In this document: piece after piece, positions 18,257-27,902 of the stretch
Layout of the letters: the number at the start of each line of letters is the position of its first letter
Numbering within the stretch: position 1 is the stretch's first letter
Assembly (NCBI GenBank): GCA_026706665.1
Contig: JAPOYI010000147.1
Location: 31,827 to 95,826 of the forward strand
Length of the DNA stretch: 64,000 nucleotides
Reading direction: 5' to 3'
Source of the DNA: Gammaproteobacteria bacterium
GTDB lineage: Bacteria; Pseudomonadota; Gammaproteobacteria; Pseudomonadales; Azotimanducaceae
Position numbers and translations under genes: made by a program
The notes under the pieces: model-generated
What the model saw: the letters and a program-made list of their open reading frames with translations, nothing else
Told to the model about the DNA's origin: nothing
The model's database searches: none

Positions 18257-19605
18257 GAACTTGTCCCGGAACTGAATCCCTGGTCAATGCGGCGAACGGC
18301 GCGCAGCGCGTACCACAACACCAGGGTTGCCCCGGTGAACAGGGCCCCGGCCAGGCCCAGCCCGATCTGGATGCTGACGGTCTCGGCGACATAGCCGATC
18401 GGCAGTACCCCCAGCGGCATCAGGCCGTGGGTCATCGTGTCGATGGACATGATGCGGCCGCGCATGCGCGGCGAGGCGTGCAGCACGACGATGGTGCGAT
18501 TCATCGACATGCCGACCGACGAAATGAAGCCTATTGCGCCGACCGCGATCATCGCCCAGAAGTCGGTGGTGCAGGCGGCAAGCCAGATCAGGGCCACCCC
18601 CCAGAACAAGGAGTTGAAGAACAGCCAGAAACCCTTGCGCCGAAGTCCGCCGAGCTTGGACAGCGTGAGCGATCCCGCGATCGCCCCGACACCCATGGCC
18701 GCCATCAGCAGGCCCAGATCGTCCGGTCCGCCGTTCAGCACGTCCGAGTTGAACGCGGGCATCAGCATCTGGACCGGCGCACCGAGCACGAACGACACGA
18801 TGGTCAACAGGATCAGCCCGCCGATCACCGGCGATCGCCGGACGTAGCGGGTACCCGCCGTGACCTGCTGGAACACGCCCGTGTCGCGCCTGCGCTGCGC
18901 CTTGCCCTTGTGCTGCATCGACATGACGGTTCCGGCCGCGACGAAATACAGCACCGACAACACGAAATAGACGATCCCCACGGCGAAGTGGGAACTCGTG
19001 TCCCCGCCCGCGATCACTGCGATCATGCCACCCGCCAACGCCGGTCCCAGGATGCGCGAGAGATTCCACGCGGCCGTATTGAATGCCATGGCGTTGAACA
19101 TCAACGGCTCGCCGACGATATCGGGAATGAAGGCGTTGCGTGCCGGTATCGACAGCGCGTTCATCGATCCGTGGATCAATCCAACCCAGATGAAGTGCCA
19201 GAACTGGACATGGCCGGTAATGACGATCACCGCCATGAGCAAGGTGGCGATCCCGTTGATGGCCTGACCGATGAGGATGATCTCGCGTTTTCGCGCACGG
19301 TCGGCCAGCACCCCGCCGACCAGCGACAGGAAAATCTGCGGCAGCGTCGAGGCGAGCGACACCCAGGCCAGTTTCATCGGGGAAGTGGTCATCTCGTACA
19401 CGAGCCAGCCCTGCGCCACGAGTTGCATGTTCATGGCGAATGCCGACCCGACCATGCCGCTCCACAACAGCCGGTAGTCGCGCAGTTTGAGCGAGGCGAG
19501 CATCGACCGGTCGACGGGCGCCGCTTCGCCGTCCAGCGCCGCGACACGGTCGCGACGCCCGACAAGTCCGCGGCGCATACGCACCGCCCGCAGCATCCTC
19601 AACAA
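18253..19605 (-). CDS. MFS transporter (EntS/MFS_3-like exporter)
   Basis: 450 aa if the ATG at 19605 is used; the basic N-terminal 34 residues are doubtful and ATG 19503 (MLASLKLRDYRLLWSG) is an alternative. Twelve membrane spans are expected. The first-loop motif GGVLADRARKREI after helix 2 is the MFS motif A. The N-terminal sequence KLRDYRLLW is typical of the enterobactin-exporter-like branch. It probably exports a small molecule by proton antiport. Its stop overlaps the start of the next membrane protein. Confidence 0.8.
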   Translation of the reverse strand: MLRMLRAVRMRRGLVGRRDRVAALDGEAAPVDRSMLASLKLRDYRLLWSGMVGSAFAMNMQLVAQGWLVYEMTTSPMKLAWVSLASTLPQIFLSLVGGVLADRARKREIILIGQAINGIATLLMAVIVITGHVQFWHFIWVGLIHGSMNALSIPARNAFIPDIVGEPLMFNAMAFNTAAWNLSRILGPALAGGMIAVIAGGDTSSHFAVGIVYFVLSVLYFVAAGTVMSMQHKGKAQRRRDTGVFQQVTAGTRYVRRSPVIGGLILLTIVSFVLGAPVQMLMPAFNSDVLNGGPDDLGLLMAAMGVGAIAGSLTLSKLGGLRRKGFWLFFNSLFWGVALIWLAACTTDFWAMIAVGAIGFISSVGMSMNRTIVVLHASPRMRGRIMSIDTMTHGLMPLGVLPIGYVAETVSIQIGLGLAGALFTGATLVLWYALRAVRRIDQGFSSGTSS

Positions 19606-19750
19606 GATTGACCAGAACCCGATGCCAAACCGTGCATCCTACCGCACGCGCCGCCACGGACGCGAAACGGAGTAACGAACAGGGAAGTGCAGGTGCCCCA
19701 GGTCGGCGGCGGACCGGGTCCGCCCGACGGCTATGCCCTGGCGGCGGCGC

Positions 19751-19930
19751 TCATGACCTGGCGGACAGGAACGTGGGGGCGCGCGATTCCAGGCCCACGG
19801 CAGCTTGATCCAGAAGCGCAGCTTTCTCCTTCGGGTCGTCAACGAGGATGTACATCAACGCCAGCGCGCCGATTGTCGCAAGCGTGAGAATCACGGGTAG
19901 GGATGACAGGAGACGTTTAATTGTGTCCAC
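19751..19930 (-). CDS. Putative small single-span membrane protein
   Basis: 59 aa from GTG 19930, preceded by GAGGA at a fitting distance. One hydrophobic helix (about residues 10-31, LPVILTLATIGALALMYILV) is followed by a charged tail. No family is recognised. The surrounding 19606-19750 and 19931-20132 show no other gene. The region between MFS and hydrolase genes is otherwise non-coding as far as I can see. Confidence 0.45.
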   Translation of the reverse strand: MDTIKRLLSSLPVILTLATIGALALMYILVDDPKEKAALLDQAAVGLESRAPTFLSARS

Positions 19931-20132
19931 GGATTGTCCTCGTCGACCGGTTGTTGCTTCATTTTCTCCAGGCCCGTCCAACATCCGAAGCACAATTCAA
20001 GGACTCCAGGACGGCGACCCGACAGACCCTTGCAGTGTCGCCCGCGGCTGACGCGCTGGATCCAGGGGGCCAGGCCACCGCGGCGGGCGGCCGGGGCGCA
20101 ATTGTAACCGCGATGACGTGTTCTGGCTAAGG

Positions 20133-20825
20133 TCAGTCCACGAGCGCCTGGTAGACGGCGGTCTTCAATTCGCGCCGAATGGGATAGGACGACGACGGTC
20201 GCAGTTGCGTCATGAAGACGACGATGAGCCGCTCCCGTGGATCCACCCAGAAGTAGGTGCTGGCCGCACCGCCCCAGCCGAAATCGCCGACCGAATCGAT
20301 AACGTTGGCGGCGGCCGGATCAAGGACGACCGAAAAGCCCAGCCCGAAGCCGGTTCCCTCGAACGGCGCCTCGCTGTGCACGCGCTGTCCCATGGCAGCA
20401 AGATCCCGGTTGCCGGGCAGTTGGTTCGTAGTCATGTACTCCACGGTCTTGCGGCCGAGCAGACGGACTCCGTCGAGTTCCCCCCGCCCGAGCAGCATCT
20501 TCGAGAACCGGTGATAGTCGTCGATGGTCGCCACCATCCCGCCGCCACCGGACAGGAACTTCGGCCGGGTGAGGTACGGACGGGCTGCGGAATCGTCCTG
20601 CCTGGCGAAGCGTCCGTCCTCGAGGTATTCGTAGGGCGCGGCGAATCGCTCCACCGCGCCCGGCTGAACCATGAATCCGGAGTCCACCATCCCCAGCGGC
20701 CCGCTGATGCGTTCGCGCACGAATACGTCGAGGTCCATGTCCGAAAGCACCTGGACGAGCCACAGCAGCATATTCGATCGGTCAGGACCGGGTGTCGAGA
20801 CCCAGCCCTTCACCGGATCGGGCAT
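20133..20825 (-). pseudogene. Beta-lactamase-family serine hydrolase, 5'-truncated remnant
   Basis: The visible 230 residues match the C-terminal part of the class C beta-lactamase/esterase family: LDVFVRERISGPLGMVDSGF, the SGGGGMVATIDDYHRF region, and GDFGWGGAASTYFW, which is the KTG-box counterpart. The N-terminal portion with the catalytic Ser-x-x-Lys and the Tyr-x-Asn motif is absent. The open frame ends about 110 bases short of the RND gene, with no room for it. It therefore cannot be an active hydrolase. The junction suggests a deletion next to the RND operon. Confidence 0.75.
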
Positions 20826-20938
20826 GCGAGGCGGATCGACAACGCGGCCAGCGGGTGGTCGCGCTCCGTGAAACTACCTCCGTTGCGCGGTTGGAGAAGC
20901 CGCGCCAGCGGGTCGAACGCCGTATGGCGGGGGAAGCG

Positions 20939-23900
20939 CTATTCCCGGCGACCGTCGACCATCATCACCAGCGTCGGCAGGAGGAACAGGACGAATACGG
21001 TCGAGAACACGAGTCCGCCCAGCATGCTGACGACGAACGGAACCAGGAAGACCAGTTCGTCGCTGCGCTCGTAGAGCAGCGGAGAAAGCCCCACCACCGT
21101 CGTCAGGCTGGTAAGGACCACTGCCCGGAACCGGTGGCGTGCCGCCGCGGATGCCGCGGCGATGGCCGGGAGCATCTCGTCTCCTCGCCGCAGGATGTTG
21201 TAGCGGTCCAGCAATACCAGCGCGTCGTTGACGATCACGCCACCCACCGCGATCACGCCGAATATGGACATGGCGGTGAAGTCCCACCCGAGCACCCAAT
21301 GGCTGAACACGGCCCCGGCAAACGCCATCGGCAGTCCCGCCACCGCAATCAGGGGCTTCCAGTAACTGCGCAGGAACGCCGCCATCAGCGCATACATGGC
21401 GAGCAGCACGATGGGAACCAGTATCCCCAGGGTCTCCAGCATCTTCCTCTCGTCGCGGGCGCCGCCATCGACATCGATCCTGAGCCCCGGGTATTTCGCG
21501 ACCAGGTCGGGAATGACCTGCTCCGCGATCGCCCGCCTCGCCTGGCCGGGAGTGACGACTGCGATGTCCGCAAAACCGCTCACCAGAGCCGTCTGCCTGC
21601 CGTCGATTCGCGTTATCTCCGCCAGCTCGCGCCGTTCGGTCAGCTGCGCCACCAGGGACAGCGGCACTTCGCCGCCACCCGGTCGATAAACGCGTTCACT
21701 CGCCAGTTCCTGCAGGCTGCGCCGCCGCTCGGCGGGATACCGGACCATGACCTTGATTTCCTCGCGCCCCCGCTGGATGCGCTGAACCTCGAGCCCGTGG
21801 AAGTTGGCGCGCAACTGTTTTCCGATCGCCGCCGGTGTCAGCCCCGCGGCCTTGCCGGCCGGGGTGATGCGAATCTCCAAATGGCGTTTGCCGAGCGCCA
21901 GGCTGTCCGAAATCTCATACAGGCCCGGCAACTCCGCCATGCGCCCACTCAGTTCCGCGGCAGCCTCCCGCAGCAGTTCCGCGTCGTCGTGCTGGATCGC
22001 ATACGCCACGTTCGGCTGGCGCTTTATGCCCGATGTCTGGTATTCGACCCCCCGGAGGCCGGAGACGTCGCCAACGGTCAGGCGCCACGCCTGGGCGACT
22101 TCCTCGGGCGCGGCCACGCGCGCGGGCTGATCCTCGAGATGCAGCCGGACCGAGGCCAGGTGGCTGTTGTTGCTCACCTCGCCATGTGTCTGCGTCGACG
22201 CGAGATTGCCGACAACAATGCTGACGGACTTGACCGAAGTCCCTTCAAGCTGATCGTTGATCGTCCCTGCCGCATCCACGAACCGTTCCGCGACCGCCAG
22301 CGTCTGCTCGAACGGCGAGCCGACCGGCAGGCGCAGGTCCGCCTGCACCATGCCGGCGCTGTAGGCGCCTTCGTTCAGTACGATGATGCGGACCGTTTCC
22401 GAGCGCAGCAGCGCGAGCGCGCCCAGCACGAACAGGGCACCGATCGCGAGCGTCCTCCAGACGTGATGTATGGACCACGAGACCGCAGGGGCGACCACCT
22501 GGTCCCGAAACGTGTCCAGCCGCTCCCCGACCCAGTGCTCAATGGTGGTCAAGGGCGCGAGGCTCCAGGGCTTCTCGTGTGACAGGTGCGCGGGCAGGAT
22601 GAAGAACGCCTCGATCAGCGAGACCCCAAGCACGAACAGCGCCACAAAGGGGATCACACTCACGATCTGGTACACGCCCGCGGTCACGAACAGAAACGGC
22701 ATCAGCGCAACGATCGTGGTGAGCACACCCACGGTGATCGGCCCTACCATGACCCGCGCGCCCGAAATCGCCGCCGCAAGCGCACTCCTGCCCCGGGCGC
22801 GTTCCGCGGCGATGCTCTCGCCGACCACCACGGCGTCGTCCACCACGATGCCGACCAGCAGGAACAGCGCGAAGATCGTCCCCAGGTTGAGTGTCAGGTC
22901 CGCGAGATCGAAGAAAAGCAGTGCGCCGACGAAGGACAGCAGGATGCCAACGGTAATCCAGATGGCAACGCGAAGATCGAACACGACCACGAGCAGGAGG
23001 AAGACCAGCACCGTACCGATCATCGCGTTGCCGAGGACGTGCGATATCCTGTCGAGGGCCGATCGCGCCCTGTCGTTCCATACCTCCACGGATACGCCCT
23101 CGGGCGCGACGTAATCGGCGCGCCAGGCCATGATTTCGTCCGCCACCTCGGCGATGGACTGCTTCTCGGTGGCATTGACGCGAACCAGGACCGCCGGGTC
23201 GCCGTCGACCCGGGTCCTGATATCCTGGTCGACGAAGCCGTCCCGTATCGTTGCGACGTCGCCGAGCGTCAGGATGGTTCCGTCGAGCTGCGTGATGAGC
23301 GGAATGTCCTCGAACTCCTCGCCGACCCTGCGCTTGGCAACGGTGTGCAGGACCACTCCGCCAGCGTCGGTGCGCAGTTCTCCGAACGTCAGGTTGAGCG
23401 ATGCGCGCCGCACGACGCTGGACACTTCCGTGATCGAGAGGTCATTGCGGCGCAGTTCCTCTTCGCTCAACTCTATGGCGATCTCCCGGTCGCGGGTGCC
23501 TCTCAGCACTACCTGGGAAATGGACGGCAGCGCGAGCAACTCGTCGCGCACGTCTTCGGCGGCAGCGCGCAAACCGTCCTCGGAAGCAACCGGCGACCTC
23601 ACGGCCAGTGTCATTACTTCGAGTGCGGCGCGTTTGAGTTCCACCTCCGGCTGTTCCGCGATAGCTGGCGGAAAATTCTCGATGGCGTCTACCGCGGTCT
23701 TGACATCGTCGAGTGTCGAGTCCGCATCTGCAAACGTCGCGAGTTCGATCTCGACCCTGCCGAGGCCTTCTTTCGCGACGGCCACGACCCGCTCTACCCC
23801 CGCAAGGCCAACCACGCTCTCCTCGATGCGACGGTTGATGTCCTCCTCGATCTCTTTCGGCGACGAACCCGGGGCTGCCACCGTCACCATGACTCTTCGC

Positions 23901-24076
23901 AGATCGAGTTCCGGGGAATGCTGCACCGGCAGTTGAAGTCCGGCAATGACGCCACCCGCGAGCAGGAACAGCATCAGCAGATTGCCGGCCACGGGATTGC
24001 CGGCGAAATAGGCGATCAAGCCGTTCTTCATGGAACTCCCCTGCTCGGCCGGGGCGTCGCTATCGATGGTGCTCAT
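20939..24076 (-). CDS. RND efflux permease (HAE1/AcrB-like)
   Basis: 1045 aa, normal for the family. An N-terminal span is followed by a large periplasmic loop, then a cluster of spans. The paired aspartates of the proton relay (GIVVDDAVVVGES, Asp413-Asp414) are present, and a second loop-plus-spans half follows. It uses the proton gradient to expel hydrophobic or amphiphilic compounds across both membranes with an adaptor and outer-membrane channel. The adaptor gene lies 12 bases upstream in the same operon. No TolC-type channel gene is nearby, so a shared one would be needed. Substrate unknown. Confidence 0.92.
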   Translation of the reverse strand: MSTIDSDAPAEQGSSMKNGLIAYFAGNPVAGNLLMLFLLAGGVIAGLQLPVQHSPELDLRRVMVTVAAPGSSPKEIEEDINRRIEESVVGLAGVERVVAVAKEGLGRVEIELATFADADSTLDDVKTAVDAIENFPPAIAEQPEVELKRAALEVMTLAVRSPVASEDGLRAAAEDVRDELLALPSISQVVLRGTRDREIAIELSEEELRRNDLSITEVSSVVRRASLNLTFGELRTDAGGVVLHTVAKRRVGEEFEDIPLITQLDGTILTLGDVATIRDGFVDQDIRTRVDGDPAVLVRVNATEKQSIAEVADEIMAWRADYVAPEGVSVEVWNDRARSALDRISHVLGNAMIGTVLVFLLLVVVFDLRVAIWITVGILLSFVGALLFFDLADLTLNLGTIFALFLLVGIVVDDAVVVGESIAAERARGRSALAAAISGARVMVGPITVGVLTTIVALMPFLFVTAGVYQIVSVIPFVALFVLGVSLIEAFFILPAHLSHEKPWSLAPLTTIEHWVGERLDTFRDQVVAPAVSWSIHHVWRTLAIGALFVLGALALLRSETVRIIVLNEGAYSAGMVQADLRLPVGSPFEQTLAVAERFVDAAGTINDQLEGTSVKSVSIVVGNLASTQTHGEVSNNSHLASVRLHLEDQPARVAAPEEVAQAWRLTVGDVSGLRGVEYQTSGIKRQPNVAYAIQHDDAELLREAAAELSGRMAELPGLYEISDSLALGKRHLEIRITPAGKAAGLTPAAIGKQLRANFHGLEVQRIQRGREEIKVMVRYPAERRRSLQELASERVYRPGGGEVPLSLVAQLTERRELAEITRIDGRQTALVSGFADIAVVTPGQARRAIAEQVIPDLVAKYPGLRIDVDGGARDERKMLETLGILVPIVLLAMYALMAAFLRSYWKPLIAVAGLPMAFAGAVFSHWVLGWDFTAMSIFGVIAVGGVIVNDALVLLDRYNILRRGDEMLPAIAAASAAARHRFRAVVLTSLTTVVGLSPLLYERSDELVFLVPFVVSMLGGLVFSTVFVLFLLPTLVMMVDGRRE

Positions 24077-24088
24077 GCCTGGTACCCC

Positions 24089-25156
24089 TTATGTCGAGGG
24101 GGTGTTGTCGGCGACTGCCACCGCCACGCCTGGCCTGGCTCCCGGTACCGCGCCCACCACGATCCCCTGGGCGGTATCGAATGCGTTCGTCACCCAACCG
24201 GCCTCGACGCGACCGAGAACGCCCGGTTCCCGCACGCCCAGGGCGCCGTCTTCGACGACCCAGACGCTGTCACCCTCCCGAAGCGCCGACTCCGGCAGCA
24301 CGAAGACGTTTTTCTGCATCGGACCCATGACCTCAGCCACCACGAAGCTGCCCGGCAGGGGCAGGGACGAGACCGGCACTTCGCCCGAGAACCTGAGGAA
24401 CAGCGTGGCGAGGCGTGTCCTGGGCGCAACCATCCAGGACACCCGCACCACTACCGCCTCAAAGGTGTCCGGCCCGACATGCAGCCGCGCGGACCGGCCG
24501 ATCGCGGGGCTCAAGCGTTCAAGGTCGGCAAGTTCGATCGGCACCTCCGCCTGCAGCGCCCCGGCCCGATACACGACCCCCAGCGAGGCGTCGCGGCCGA
24601 CGTCGTCGGGCGGTCCGACCAATTCTCCTACCTCGACATCCGCATTCAGCACGCGGCTGTCGTAGGGGAAGGATATGCTCGTCCGCTCGAGCGAAAGCTG
24701 CGCCAGTTTCAACGCCGCGTTCGCCCCCGCGAGCGCGGCTGGGGATTTCCCCCGCGCTTGGGCCACCGCGGCTTCCGCGGCTTCCACGCGAAGCCGGAAT
24801 TCCGTCGGATCGATCCTCAAGACATCCTCGTTCGCGGCGATCGATCCGCCATTGCTGAAATTCGGCGAGATCCAGACCACGCGACCCGTAACTTCGGAAA
24901 CCACGCTCGCCCTCCGCTCCAGCCTGACTGCGCCCGTCAGGCGCAGGCTCAGGGCTTCGGCGGCCGGAGCCGGCTGGATCACGTTGACGACCGGTTTGCC
25001 ACCCGCAGCCTGGGAATCAGTAACGGATTGACGTTCCACGTAGTCGGGTGCCCTCGCGAAGTACAGCGCCAACGCAATCAGGACCAGGACCCCGGCCAAC
25101 TGCGCAAAGCCATACCATCGAGGTCGGTCGGACCGATCTTCGGATTCTTGCGACAT
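24089..25156 (-). CDS. RND periplasmic adaptor (membrane fusion protein)
   Basis: 355 aa. An N-terminal membrane anchor (about residues 17-34) precedes a lipoyl-like/barrel-sandwich half (SVVSEVTGRVVWISPNF and its partner SFPYDSRVLNADVEVGE), a short alpha-hairpin (about 120-160), a beta-barrel and a membrane-proximal domain. This order is typical of HlyD/AcrA-type adaptors. It is the first gene of a two-gene operon with the RND permease. The promoter should lie in the 55-base gap that separates it from the divergent gene at 25212. Confidence 0.88.
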   Translation of the reverse strand: MSQESEDRSDRPRWYGFAQLAGVLVLIALALYFARAPDYVERQSVTDSQAAGGKPVVNVIQPAPAAEALSLRLTGAVRLERRASVVSEVTGRVVWISPNFSNGGSIAANEDVLRIDPTEFRLRVEAAEAAVAQARGKSPAALAGANAALKLAQLSLERTSISFPYDSRVLNADVEVGELVGPPDDVGRDASLGVVYRAGALQAEVPIELADLERLSPAIGRSARLHVGPDTFEAVVVRVSWMVAPRTRLATLFLRFSGEVPVSSLPLPGSFVVAEVMGPMQKNVFVLPESALREGDSVWVVEDGALGVREPGVLGRVEAGWVTNAFDTAQGIVVGAVPGARPGVAVAVADNTPST

Positions 25157-25211
25157 CTTTCACCCTTCCGACGACTATTGTGGCCAACTCAGGCTGAGGA
25201 CTCCACCGCGC

Positions 25212-26177
25212 ATGCTGTCAAACAAATGGAATTCTCCGGTTCTATCCGGTTTGTTGCGGGCCTGCCTGGCCCGAGACCGCGCGGCTGCTAGGAAAGAGTT
25301 CGCGGCGGAGCATGGCGAGATTCCCGGCGGACGCATCGCCCTGGTCGCGCTCGGCGCCCTGGGCCGGCGGGAGTTCGCGACCGGCGGCCCGGTTCAACTG
25401 CTGTTCCTCTACGACCACGATCCCATACCCGCCGGCGTCCCGGGGTTGTCGCCGCAAGACTGGCATGCGCGGTTGCTCCAGCGATTCATGCGGCTCGTGG
25501 GCGACCTGTCCCCCGAAGGAATTCTGTTCGAGGCCCGTCCGGTCTACCCCCTGCCGGGTTCCGGCAGCGCCTGCACGATGACCGCGCTACGCGAGCACTT
25601 CGACAACGGGGCGTCGGTCGCCGAACTGCGCATGCTGGCTCATGCCCGCGTCATCGATGCCGAAGGCGACCTCGGCGACAGCTTCGAGGCTTTCAGGGAG
25701 TCCGTACTTTCCCATCCCCATGACCGAAGCGGTGTTGCGGGCGGCATCTCGATCGCCAGAACGGGCGAGGCCGAAAAACACCGGGCCGGCGACACGTGGG
25801 ATGTGCTGCACGGCCCGGGCGGTCTCGCTGACATCGAACTCGTTGCCGAGTACCTGCAACTGACCGGCGCCGGAACCGTCACCAGGGGATTGGTTCCCGT
25901 CTTCGAATCCGCCGCGGGGCAGGGCCAGATTGACGCCCATATCGCTGACGATTTCAGCAGGGCCGCCTCCCTGTGGCAGAACCTCGACGGGTTTTTCCGC
26001 ATGGCGGGCGCAGATTCGTTCGACCCCCGGTTGGCACCGCCAGATCAGAAAGCCACAATTGCCGAAGCCTGTGAGGTCGAGAGCTTCGATGTCTTGCCGG
26101 GCATGATTGCGGACATCGCGGGCCGAGCAGCCGCTCACATCGACGCCCTGCTGGCCGGCGCGGCGGAAACCGCGTGA
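25212..26177 (+). CDS. Stand-alone GlnE-like nucleotidyltransferase domain, catalytically degenerate
   Basis: 321 aa from ATG 25212. It aligns by eye with the C-terminal adenylyltransferase domain of glutamine-synthetase adenylyltransferase (GlnE): ALGALGRREFATGG..LLFLYD, GDLSPEGILFEARPVYPLPG and DVLHGPGGLADIELVAEYLQL. Two key sites are changed. The GSDLDL metal-binding aspartates read GGPVQL, and the acidic residue of the VDMRLRPSG stretch is also gone. Full GlnE is about 950 aa with two such domains, so this is one domain with a lost active site. It may be a regulatory relic or binding protein. The GNAT gene follows 19 bases later. Confidence 0.68.
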   Translation: MLSNKWNSPVLSGLLRACLARDRAAARKEFAAEHGEIPGGRIALVALGALGRREFATGGPVQLLFLYDHDPIPAGVPGLSPQDWHARLLQRFMRLVGDLSPEGILFEARPVYPLPGSGSACTMTALREHFDNGASVAELRMLAHARVIDAEGDLGDSFEAFRESVLSHPHDRSGVAGGISIARTGEAEKHRAGDTWDVLHGPGGLADIELVAEYLQLTGAGTVTRGLVPVFESAAGQGQIDAHIADDFSRAASLWQNLDGFFRMAGADSFDPRLAPPDQKATIAEACEVESFDVLPGMIADIAGRAAAHIDALLAGAAETA

Positions 26178-26196
26178 CGCAAAAGGACACTTCGCA

Positions 26197-27411
26197 ATGG
26201 ACATAGAGTTCCGGCCCGCAACCGCAGAGGAGATGGGACAGTTCGGCATGCTCGCCGGCTATGTCTACGGCGGCGCGTACGGCGACGGGCCGGACAATCT
26301 CGTCGCTTCCGCCACGCGGCCCGAATGGACCCTGTGCGCGTTCGACGGCAGCCGGCTCGTATCGTCCTTCTCCACCATCCCTTTCACCATGCGTGCAAAC
26401 GGCATGGCCTTGCCCATCGGCGGCATCTCTGCGGTTGGTACGCTGCCCGAATACCGGCGGCGGGGCCTGGTACGACGCATCATGACCCAGGCGTTCGCAG
26501 ACATGCGGAACGGCGGCCGTCCCGTCGCCGCGCTCTGGGCATCCCAGGCAGCCATCTACCAGCGTTACGGCTTTGCGATGGCCTCTGCCCTTCGCAGCTA
26601 TGCGGTCGACCCCGTGGATATCGACTTTCACGACGGCGACGGCGGCGGCAGCCGCGTCGAACGCCTGGACGTGGCCTCCGGCTACGACCTGATCAGGGAC
26701 GTCTACGTGCACTTTGTTGCCGACCGCATGGGTTACCTGCATCGCGCGCGGCCTCTCTGGCTGCACAACGCCTTCGAAGAACGCGAAGCTGACGGGCCAG
26801 TCCACATCGCCTTGTCACACGGCGCATCGGGACCGGACGGTTACGCCGTCTACACGCTGCGGGAGGGCAGGCGCGATCACCCCACACGCACCCAGGAGAT
26901 CGTTGTGCGCGATCTCGCCTGGCTCTCGCCCGTCGCCTACCGCTCATTGTGGATGTACTTCAAGCGCCACGACCTCGTAGGGCGCGTGTGCTGGAACAGT
27001 GCTCCGTCGGACGATCCGGCAATTGAGTACTTTCTCGAACCGCGGCTGCTCGCAGCCCGTGACAACGAAGGCTTCTGGCTGCGGCTGGTGGATGTCGCGT
27101 CGGCGCTCAAGGGCCGCGGCTGGACCAGCGACGGCGAGATTTCCATCACCGTTCGGGAGGATTCCCTCGCCCCCTGGAATACCGGGAGCTATCGGCTCAC
27201 CGTCTCGGACGATACCGCCGACGTTGCCCCATGCCCGGCGGGTACCGATATCGAGATCTCCGTGAAGGCATTGGCATCGCTCTTTACCGGCCGACGATCG
27301 GCGCGCGAACTGTCCGCATGGGGCCTGCTCGATGGCAACGCGGATGCCGTCCAGCGGGCTGATAACCTGTTCGCGACGCGGCACGCGCCGCACTGCCCGG
27401 ACCACTTTTAG
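26197..27411 (+). CDS. Eis-like GNAT N-acetyltransferase
   Basis: 404 aa from ATG 26197, with AAAGGA upstream. The N-terminal GNAT core carries the acetyl-CoA loop (PEYRRRGLVRRIM, about residues 87-99). A second GNAT-like half and a C-terminal SCP2-type domain (about 305-400) complete the Eis arrangement. Family members acetylate amines of aminoglycosides, peptides or proteins. The natural substrate is not evident. It is cotranscribed with the GlnE-like gene. A dispersed repeat begins four bases after its stop. Confidence 0.8.
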   Translation: MDIEFRPATAEEMGQFGMLAGYVYGGAYGDGPDNLVASATRPEWTLCAFDGSRLVSSFSTIPFTMRANGMALPIGGISAVGTLPEYRRRGLVRRIMTQAFADMRNGGRPVAALWASQAAIYQRYGFAMASALRSYAVDPVDIDFHDGDGGGSRVERLDVASGYDLIRDVYVHFVADRMGYLHRARPLWLHNAFEEREADGPVHIALSHGASGPDGYAVYTLREGRRDHPTRTQEIVVRDLAWLSPVAYRSLWMYFKRHDLVGRVCWNSAPSDDPAIEYFLEPRLLAARDNEGFWLRLVDVASALKGRGWTSDGEISITVREDSLAPWNTGSYRLTVSDDTADVAPCPAGTDIEISVKALASLFTGRRSARELSAWGLLDGNADAVQRADNLFATRHAPHCPDHF

Positions 27412-27414
27412 TGC

Positions 27415-27475
27415 CATGAAATCCGTCAGCCCTTGGGGCGTGCCGTCTTTCACCCCCGCCCAAGCCCTCTGCCCG
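27415..27475 (+). repeat. Dispersed 3'-end repeat, copy 1
   Basis: The first 32 bases (27415-27446) match 47342-47373 at 31 of 32 positions. Both copies begin three bases after a TAG stop. The rest of this copy resembles the reverse-strand sequence at 63605-63663. It contains a small GCCC/GGGC hairpin (about 27429-27439). It could be a short dispersed repeat or a shared 3'-UTR element. Confidence 0.7.
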
Positions 27476-27529
27476 CCCGGTGTCCTGCGCTTTGATCGGT
27501 GTGCCGCTTTACAGCGCAGTCCCTAGTCC

Positions 27530-27817
27530 ATGTCCCTGGGAATGATCTTCCTCACCACCCTCGGCCTCTTCGTCGGCCTTGGGGTCCTGTACCTTGCGTG
27601 GCGTTTCGTCGACAGCCAGCCATCGGACATCGACCCTCGTCCTCCCGCTCGCCCACCCCCTCCGCCCGAACAGGATCCCCCTCTCCGGAATGACGAGGAA
27701 AGGCACAAACCCGGGCGCATGCACCCGTCCACGATCCTGGCCATGATCGGCATGACCATCGGTCTCGCCGCGATCCTCTTCGTGCTGTTCTTCGGTCCGT
27801 CCAGCCCTTTGCGCTAG
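27530..27817 (+). CDS. Small two-span membrane protein
   Basis: 95 aa from ATG 27530. A hydrophobic helix (about residues 5-25) is followed by a proline-rich charged linker (about 33-62), and then a second helix (about 68-88). No family is recognised. The distances are typical of small inner-membrane proteins. The next gene begins about 85 bases downstream and may be transcribed with it. Confidence 0.6.
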   Translation: MSLGMIFLTTLGLFVGLGVLYLAWRFVDSQPSDIDPRPPARPPPPPEQDPPLRNDEERHKPGRMHPSTILAMIGMTIGLAAILFVLFFGPSSPLR

Positions 27818-27902
27818 GGCCGGGGGCATGTAGTACGATGCCGAACCCGGATCGGCGGGCTATCCGCGGATCGCTAGCGCAAACGGGTCGGAGAAAAACC
27901 GC

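Noticed and set aside
20792..25291. Very long plus-strand open frames (about 600 and 900 codons) opposite the RND pump and adaptor
   Set aside because: They are antisense shadows in GC-rich DNA: composition is Arg/His/Gly/Gln-rich and no domain is present, while the minus strand is clearly coding.
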